In this document: positions 6,072-9,597 of the stretch, piece after piece | How the letters are laid out: each line of letters starts with the position of its first letter | How positions within the stretch are numbered: position 1 is the first letter of the stretch | Made by a program: the position numbers and the translations under genes | Notes under the pieces: generated by a model | The model's database searches: none | What the model saw: the letters and a program-made list of their open reading frames with translations, nothing else | Told to the model about the DNA's origin: nothing | Origin: Planctomycetota bacterium | GTDB lineage: Bacteria > Planctomycetota > Phycisphaerae > Phycisphaerales > SM1A02 | Assembly (NCBI GenBank): GCA_009926815.1 | Contig: RFOC01000067.1 | Span: 1 to 9,597, forward strand | Direction: 5' to 3' | Length of the DNA: 9,597 nucleotides

Positions 6072-7187
6072 ATGATGCAGCCACATTCACTGGCCTGCCG
6101 GTCTTTCAGGATGGGTCGGTCCGTTCGCGGCCTGGTCCTGCTGGCCTCGGCTTTCCTGGCGATGCCGGCTCAGGCCCAGACCCTGCCCTGCAGTGCGGAC
6201 CTTGACAGCAACGGCGAAGTGGATGCGGGGGATATCGGAAGCCTGCTCATCAGGTTTGGTCCATGCTCCGCCACCCCGCCCTGCGAGGGCGACCTTGATG
6301 CGAGCGGCGAGATCGACGCGGCGGACATCGCCAGCCTGCTGATCTCGTTCGGTGCATGCGCGGGGCCCGGTTGGGCCACGGTGCTGGATTGGGCACCGGA
6401 TCCGGCGGTGGTCCACGACTCGAACCTGCGATCCGACATTGCAGCCACGCACCTGCCCTGGCTTGTGCAGGACACCGGCACCGGCATCGAGATGGTGCTG
6501 ATTCCGTCAGGCACCTTCACCATGGGGTGCAGCGCGTCGAACGGCTACGGCTGCAACGGTGACGAAAGCCCCACCCATCAGGTCACCTTGACACAGGCCT
6601 TCTACATGAGCCGCACCGAGGTGACGCAGGCGCAGTGGGCGGCCAAGATGGGCAGCAATCCGAGTTACTTCAAGAACGCCAGTTCAGTGGTGCCTTCCAG
6701 CGAAGTGCCCAACCGCCCCGTGGAGAAGGTGAGCTGGAACGACATTCAGCCCTTCTGCACCGCTACAGGCACGCGGCTACCTACCGAAGCCGAATGGGAA
6801 TACGCCTACCGAGCAGGCACCACCACGGCATTCCATGGCATGCCGGGCTACCTGAACGGCACGAACGACGACAACCAGGTGGGAACGATTTCATGGATCG
6901 CCAGCAACATCGGCAACCAAACCCTTCCTGTGGGCGGCAAGGCCGCCAACGGCTTTGGGCTGTTCGACATGGCTGGCAATGCGTGGGAATGGTGTCAGGA
7001 CTGGTACGGCACCTACGCCTCTGGCGAGCAGACCAATCCAGCGGGTCCCGAGAGCGGTAGCTATCGTGTGATGCGCGGCGGCAGCTGGCTGGACAACTCC
7101 AACTTCTGCCGGGCGTCCGACCGCAACGGCAACACGCCTGACAGCCGCTATGGCAACGTCGGCTTTCGAGTCGCCAGGACTCCGTGA
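6072..7187 (+). CDS. Secreted dockerin-SUMF1 (FGE-sulfatase fold) protein, copy 2
   Basis: This 371-residue exported protein has a signal peptide (residues 1-35, cleavage near AQA/QT) and two dockerin-like calcium loops (43-54 DLDSNGEVDAGD and 74-85 DLDASGEIDAAD). A linker follows, then a SUMF1 domain from about 135: EMVLIPSGTFTMGC, FYMSRTEVTQAQW, NRPVEKVSWNDI, RLPTEAEWEYAYRAGT, GLFDMAGNAWEWCQDWYG, VMRGGSW, and finally GFRVARTP. True formylglycine-generating enzymes need a cysteine pair near the C-terminus. Here the matching stretch WLDNSNFCRAS keeps only one, so sulfatase activation is unlikely and a binding role through the C-type-lectin-like fold is more plausible. The ATG at 6072 aligns with the start of copy 3; a GTG at 6033 is an alternative. 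It is about 75-80% identical to copy 3. Confidence 0.9.
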   Translation: MMQPHSLACRSFRMGRSVRGLVLLASAFLAMPAQAQTLPCSADLDSNGEVDAGDIGSLLIRFGPCSATPPCEGDLDASGEIDAADIASLLISFGACAGPGWATVLDWAPDPAVVHDSNLRSDIAATHLPWLVQDTGTGIEMVLIPSGTFTMGCSASNGYGCNGDESPTHQVTLTQAFYMSRTEVTQAQWAAKMGSNPSYFKNASSVVPSSEVPNRPVEKVSWNDIQPFCTATGTRLPTEAEWEYAYRAGTTTAFHGMPGYLNGTNDDNQVGTISWIASNIGNQTLPVGGKAANGFGLFDMAGNAWEWCQDWYGTYASGEQTNPAGPESGSYRVMRGGSWLDNSNFCRASDRNGNTPDSRYGNVGFRVARTP

Positions 7188-7190
7188 AAG

Positions 7191-7211
7191 CCGCGCGCCC
7201 CTGAACCCCAC
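7191..7211 (+). repeat. Conserved 3' flank of SUMF1 copies 2 and 3 (first copy)
   Basis: A 21-nt sequence beginning CCGCGCGCCCCTGAACC lies 3 nt after the stop of copy 2 and is identical at 8768-8788, 44 nt after the stop of copy 3. Similarity continues imperfectly to GAGCAGGTGG in both places (ending 7262 and 8839). It shows that the duplicated unit reached beyond the coding region. Confidence 0.85.
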
Positions 7212-7216
7212 ACGCA

Positions 7217-7231
7217 TGCCCCCGTGGGGCA
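7217..7231 (+). terminator. Short GC-rich stem-loop downstream of copy 2 (possible terminator)
   Basis: Arms TGCCCC (7217-7222) and GGGGCA (7226-7231) enclose a 3-nt loop about 30 nt after the copy 2 stop. There is no U-rich tail. The corresponding place after copy 3 keeps only a shorter TGCC/GGCA stem followed by AAAAA. It is a weak candidate. Confidence 0.2.
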
Positions 7232-7261
7232 GAAGCGCCAGCTGGTGATTCAGAGCAGGTG

Positions 7262-7369
7262 GTGCACCTGTATCACCTGGCCCTGGCTGATGCGTTGCGG
7301 GCACGGTTGCCGAGCTTTGCCCAGGAGTTCAGAAGGCTGTTCGAGGCGATCCGGCAGCGAGGCAAGTGA
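7262..7369 (+). pseudogene. Remnant of a HEPN-domain gene: last 35 codons and stop
   Basis: Read from 7262 this gives VHLYHLALADALRARLP and onward to QRGK and a TGA at 7367-7369. It is the C-terminal end of the HEPN protein encoded at the right edge. The 5' part of that gene and the whole preceding nucleotidyltransferase gene are missing. The join is within GAGCAGGTGGTGCACC (7253-7268). The first 99 nt (7262-7360) are identical to 9499-9597. The remnant shows that copy 2 was once followed by the same toxin-antitoxin-like pair as copy 3, and it predicts that the intact gene ends nine bases beyond the window. Confidence 0.88.
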
Positions 7370-7604
7370 TGGAAGGCCTGGGGCTGCGGGCAGGGCTGCC
7401 GGTTTCGCCACGGATTGACGATCGCGAGCCTGGCGCCCCTGCGGGTGGAGTGGCAGCTTGAGCCGTTGGCCCGTTGGGCATCGACGAAATGAGCCGAATT
7501 CTGGCCCTGAAGGCCAGGATTTGGGATTCAAAATCTGGCGCAGGGCTTGGTGCTCTCCGGGATCCGTGTCAGACTGAAGGGCACCCCCTTCCGGAGATCC
7601 TGTC
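7370..7604. other. Intergenic region upstream of SUMF1 copy 3
   Basis: No gene is seen in these 235 nt. An imperfect hairpin (arms AATTCTGGCC 7497-7506 and GGCCAGGATT 7512-7521, with one G-T pair) lies about 85 nt before the copy 3 start and could be a terminator or leader structure. The last 45 nt resemble the leader of copy 2 (shared blocks GGATC, AGAC, ACCCC, TCCG and AGATC in the same order), so the leader belongs to the duplicated unit. A GGAG about 8 nt before the ATG at 7605 is the likely ribosome-binding site. Confidence 0.5.
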
Positions 7605-8723
7605 ATGCTGCACTTGAAATCATTGGCCTGCCGGGCATTCAGGGTGGGTCGGTCCGTTCGCGGGCTGATCCTGCTGGCCGTGCTTGGTCCGGCTGCTGTC
7701 GCCACGGCTCAGACCACCCCTTGCACCCGGGATCTGGATGTCGACGGTCATGTCTCCGGAAGCGACTTGGCGGAGATTCTGTTGGGCTACGGCACCTGCC
7801 CGCCCGCGGGTGCTCGTTGCCCATCGGATCTTGATGGCGATGGTCAGGTGACTGGGGCGGACATTGCCGAAGTGTTGCTTGGTTGGGGGCCATGCTCGGC
7901 ACCGCAGTGGGCCACGGTGCTGGAGTGGGCACCGGACCCTGCAGTGATCTACGACTCGAACCTGCGGGCGGACATATCGCAAACGCACCTGCCCTGGCGC
8001 GTGCGCGACACGGGCACGGGCATCGAGATGGTGCTGATTCCGCCGGGCACCTACATCCGGGGGTGCACGCGGTCGAACTCTTACAGCTGTAACAGCAACG
8101 AAAGCCCCACCCACCAGGTCACGCTGACGCAACCTTTCTACCTGAGCCGCACCGAGGTGACGCAGGCGCAGTGGGTGGCCAAGATGGGCAGCAATCCGAG
8201 TTCCTTCAAGAACGCCAGTTCGGCGGTGCCCGCCAGCCAAGTGCCCAACCGCCCGGTTGAAACTGTGAGCTGGAACGACATTCAGCCCTTCTGCACCGCC
8301 ACCGGCATGCGGCTGCCCACCGAAGCCGAATGGGAATATGCCTACCGCGCCGGCACCACCACAGCCTTTCACGGCATGCCGGACTACCTGAACGGCACGA
8401 ACCAGGACGGGCAGCTTGGAACGATTGCGTGGTTCCACATCAACAGTGGCGTTCAGACGCGCCCTGTGGGTGGCAAGGCCGCCAACGGCTTGGGCCTGTA
8501 CGACATGTCGGGCAACGTGTGGGAATGGTGCCAGGACTGGTACGGCACCTACGCCTCTGGCGCCCAGACCAACCCGACGGGACCCGGTAGCGGTAGCTAC
8601 CGTGTGTTGCGCGGCGGCCGCTGGTTCGACGACTCCTCCTACTGCCGCGCCTCGACCCGCGTCACCTACTCGCCCGGCGACCGCGACGGCGGCGTCGGTT
8701 TTCGAGTCGCGAGGACTCCGTGA
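7605..8723 (+). CDS. Secreted dockerin-SUMF1 (FGE-sulfatase fold) protein, copy 3
   Basis: This 372-residue exported protein has a signal peptide (1-35, cleavage near ATA/QT) and two dockerin-like calcium loops (43-54 DLDVDGHVSGSD and 75-86 DLDGDGQVTGAD), with cysteines at 40, 65, 72 and 97 flanking them. The SUMF1 fold runs from about 136 to the end: EMVLIPPGTYIRGC, FYLSRTEVTQAQW, NRPVETVSWNDI, RLPTEAEWEYAYRAGT, GLYDMSGNVWEWCQDWYG, VLRGGRW, GFRVARTP. As in copy 2, only one of the two catalytic cysteines of real formylglycine-generating enzymes is present (SSYCRAS). Divergence from copy 2 peaks between RGGRW and VGFRVAR. The gene lies 191 nt upstream of a nucleotidyltransferase/HEPN pair on the same strand; whether they are co-transcribed is unclear. 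Confidence 0.92.
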   Translation: MLHLKSLACRAFRVGRSVRGLILLAVLGPAAVATAQTTPCTRDLDVDGHVSGSDLAEILLGYGTCPPAGARCPSDLDGDGQVTGADIAEVLLGWGPCSAPQWATVLEWAPDPAVIYDSNLRADISQTHLPWRVRDTGTGIEMVLIPPGTYIRGCTRSNSYSCNSNESPTHQVTLTQPFYLSRTEVTQAQWVAKMGSNPSSFKNASSAVPASQVPNRPVETVSWNDIQPFCTATGMRLPTEAEWEYAYRAGTTTAFHGMPDYLNGTNQDGQLGTIAWFHINSGVQTRPVGGKAANGLGLYDMSGNVWEWCQDWYGTYASGAQTNPTGPGSGSYRVLRGGRWFDDSSYCRASTRVTYSPGDRDGGVGFRVARTP

Positions 8724-8762
8724 TTCCCTCTTCCCATCTTCTCTCTTTCCTTTTCCCTTTCT
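8724..8762 (+). repeat. 39-nt polypyrimidine tract after SUMF1 copy 3
   Basis: All 39 bases after the stop codon are C or T, except one A at 8736. The tract sits between the stop and the 21-nt conserved flank (8768-8788). At the same place copy 2 has only 3 nt between stop and flank, so the tract was gained in copy 3 or lost from copy 2. It could influence transcript ends or form unusual DNA structure; this is not testable from sequence alone. Confidence 0.85.
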
Positions 8763-8767
8763 GAAAT

Positions 8768-8788
8768 CCGCGCGCCCCTGAACCCCAC
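8768..8788 (+). repeat. Conserved 3' flank of SUMF1 copies 2 and 3 (second copy)
   Basis: Identical over 21 nt to 7191-7211. It is followed by a 12-bp perfect palindrome, CGCCGGCCGGCG (8812-8823), where copy 2 has CGCCAGCTGGTG. The rest of the interval to 8914 shows no gene and no convincing promoter. Confidence 0.85.
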
Positions 8789-8914
8789 GCTCATGCCGCC
8801 ACGGGCAAAAACGCCGGCCGGCGATTCGGAGCAGGTGGACTTTTGCAGGCTGGACGTCAGGCGTCATCAAGGCGATTCTCGTTCTCGAAACATGCGGTGT
8901 TAGACTGACTCGCC

Positions 8915-9223
8915 GTGCACACGTCGGTCTTTCAACTCCCCGTCGGTGTCCGCGACGCACTGGCCGATCTTGCCCGCAAGTGGTCCGCTCGAGGCGTGGT
9001 GCTGTCGGTCTTTGGCAGCTTCGCGGCAGGAACGGCTGCGCGCGACTCCGATCTGGATCTTGCGGTGGAGTGGACGGCCGGTCGCGACGCAACGCTGCAT
9101 GCCGAGCTGATGGCTGACATCGAGGCATTGCCGACCGTGCGATCAATCGACGTGGTGGACCTGTCACAGGCCGACGCGGCGTTCGTGGCGGCGATTCGCC
9201 CCAGCATGAGGCGGGTGGCCTGA
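8915..9223 (+). CDS. MNT-type nucleotidyltransferase (antitoxin-like), small
   Basis: The 102-residue protein has the minimal nucleotidyltransferase signature GSFAAGTAARDSDLDLAVE (residues 34-52): GS at 34-35 and the metal-binding D46 and D48 in SDLDL. A further acidic site lies at D79 or D82 in SIDVVDLS. Members of this family are often paired with HEPN proteins. In studied MntA/HepT pairs the nucleotidyltransferase adds AMP to the HEPN RNase and silences it. The next gene is a HEPN protein overlapping or directly adjoining this stop, which fits that model. The start is a GTG at 8915 with no clear ribosome-binding site; no ATG lies in frame nearby. A similar pair once followed SUMF1 copy 2. 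Confidence 0.88.
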   Translation: MHTSVFQLPVGVRDALADLARKWSARGVVLSVFGSFAAGTAARDSDLDLAVEWTAGRDATLHAELMADIEALPTVRSIDVVDLSQADAAFVAAIRPSMRRVA

Positions 9224-9597
9224 GGTCATGGCCAGCGACCGATTGGGCTAACTTCGAGCAGGTGCTTGCTCGACTGGACGAGGCGCTGGCCGCTGGTTCG
9301 GCGCCGTTCGCGCGCGACTCGTCAATCCTGCACTTCGAGCTGTGCTTCGAAGTGGCGTGGAAGTCGGCCCGCGCCTTCGCCCTGACCCAGGGTCTTCGAC
9401 CTGCGGGTCCGCGGGATTCGTTCGCGTCGCTGGTCACGCTGGGCCTGCAACTGGACGAGCAGGTGCTGGCCAACATCTTGCGCGCTCGCAATGACGCAGT
9501 GCACCTGTATCACCTGGCCCTGGCTGATGCGTTGCGGGCACGGTTGCCGAGCTTTGCCCAGGAGTTCAGAAGGCTGTTCGAGGCGATCCGGCAGCGA
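9220..9597 (+). CDS. HEPN-domain protein (HI0074-like nucleotidyltransferase partner), partial, start uncertain
   Basis: The frame from 9241 reads DWANFEQVLARLDEALAAG, then LHFELCFEVAWKSARAFAL and, near the window end, RNDAVHLYH. That last motif is an RX4H HEPN signature (9487-9504) followed by Y. FELCFEVAWKS matches the FEFTFELAWKT region of HI0074-type partners of MNT proteins. HEPN proteins of such pairs are usually RNases or RNA-binding toxins. The frame has no ATG, GTG or TTG start before the conserved region. Either a CTG at 9220 (overlapping the MNT stop as CTGA) is used, or the ATG at 9228 is the true start and one extra C in GACCGATT (9237-9244) breaks the frame after M-A-S-D. The remnant at 7262 predicts that the gene ends with GK and TGA just outside the window, for about 125 residues. 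Confidence 0.8.
   Translation, partial: MRSWPATDWANFEQVLARLDEALAAGSAPFARDSSILHFELCFEVAWKSARAFALTQGLRPAGPRDSFASLVTLGLQLDEQVLANILRARNDAVHLYHLALADALRARLPSFAQEFRRLFEAIRQR
9499..9597 (+). repeat. 99-bp perfect direct repeat of 7262-7360, at the window's right edge
   Basis: All 99 bases from 9499 to the end are identical to 7262-7360, giving a repeat distance of 2,237 bp. It covers the 3' end of the HEPN frame. The identity is complete while the neighbouring SUMF1 genes have diverged, so this repeat is younger or has been homogenised. It could also mark the place where an assembly stopped at a repeat. Confidence 0.95.

Noticed and set aside
6072..7187. Active formylglycine-generating enzyme for sulfatases
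   Set aside because: The C-terminal cysteine pair is reduced to one and the protein carries a dockerin-like module; no sulfatase gene is nearby.
8878..8914. Promoter with TAGACT as -10 just before the MNT start
   Set aside because: No acceptable -35 at 16-18 nt, and the start codon would lie only about 8 nt from the -10 element.
7620..9491. A 623-residue open frame on the minus strand covering SUMF1 copy 3, MNT and HEPN
   Set aside because: It is the antisense shadow of three convincing plus-strand genes in GC-rich DNA, and its translation shows no domain.

Overview
The window looks like chromosomal DNA from a high-GC planctomycete, most likely of the Phycisphaerae type. This is inferred from gene content, not from any marker gene. 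Three secreted proteins carry N-terminal dockerin-like pairs of the form DLDxxGxVDxxDI joined to a SUMF1/FGE-sulfatase fold, a combination typical of that group. The ends cut through two genes (lemA on the left, a HEPN-domain gene on the right), so this may be a complete contig.

Left part (1-2473, minus strand): a compact run of four genes read right to left. They are a helix-turn-helix protein with a long helical-repeat body, a 99-residue protein with an N-terminal membrane or signal segment (7-nt overlap), guanylate kinase (gmk), and the start of lemA (ATGA overlap with gmk). Positions 2474-2789 hold no gene but contain a hairpin next to the regulator's start, a perfect 34-bp tandem duplication and one arm of a palindromic repeat.

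Middle (2790-6018): a first dockerin-SUMF1 gene (plus strand) is broken by a 5-bp tandem duplication. It is followed by a two-gene minus-strand operon of a ketopantoate-reductase-like protein and an HpnA-like sugar epimerase (ATGA overlap). Near-identical long perfect palindromes bracket that operon at 3895-3956 and 5964-6018. The first carries the stop codons of both converging genes.

Right part (6072-9597, plus strand): two intact dockerin-SUMF1 paralogs share leader and 3' flanking sequence, showing that a larger unit was duplicated. The downstream copy is followed by an MNT nucleotidyltransferase and a HEPN partner, a pair of the MNT/HEPN toxin-antitoxin type. The upstream copy keeps only the last 35 codons of that HEPN gene. 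The first 99 bp of this remnant are identical to the last 99 bp of the window, while the SUMF1 paralogs differ at roughly a fifth of residues or more.

The strongest points for follow-up are: the concentration of SUMF1 paralog differences in the C-terminal segment that diversity-generating retroelements target in other proteins of this fold; the palindrome family, in which a base pair has changed on both arms; and the SUMF1 + MNT/HEPN unit that appears to be multiplying and decaying. No reverse transcriptase, transposase, tRNA, rRNA or CRISPR array was seen.
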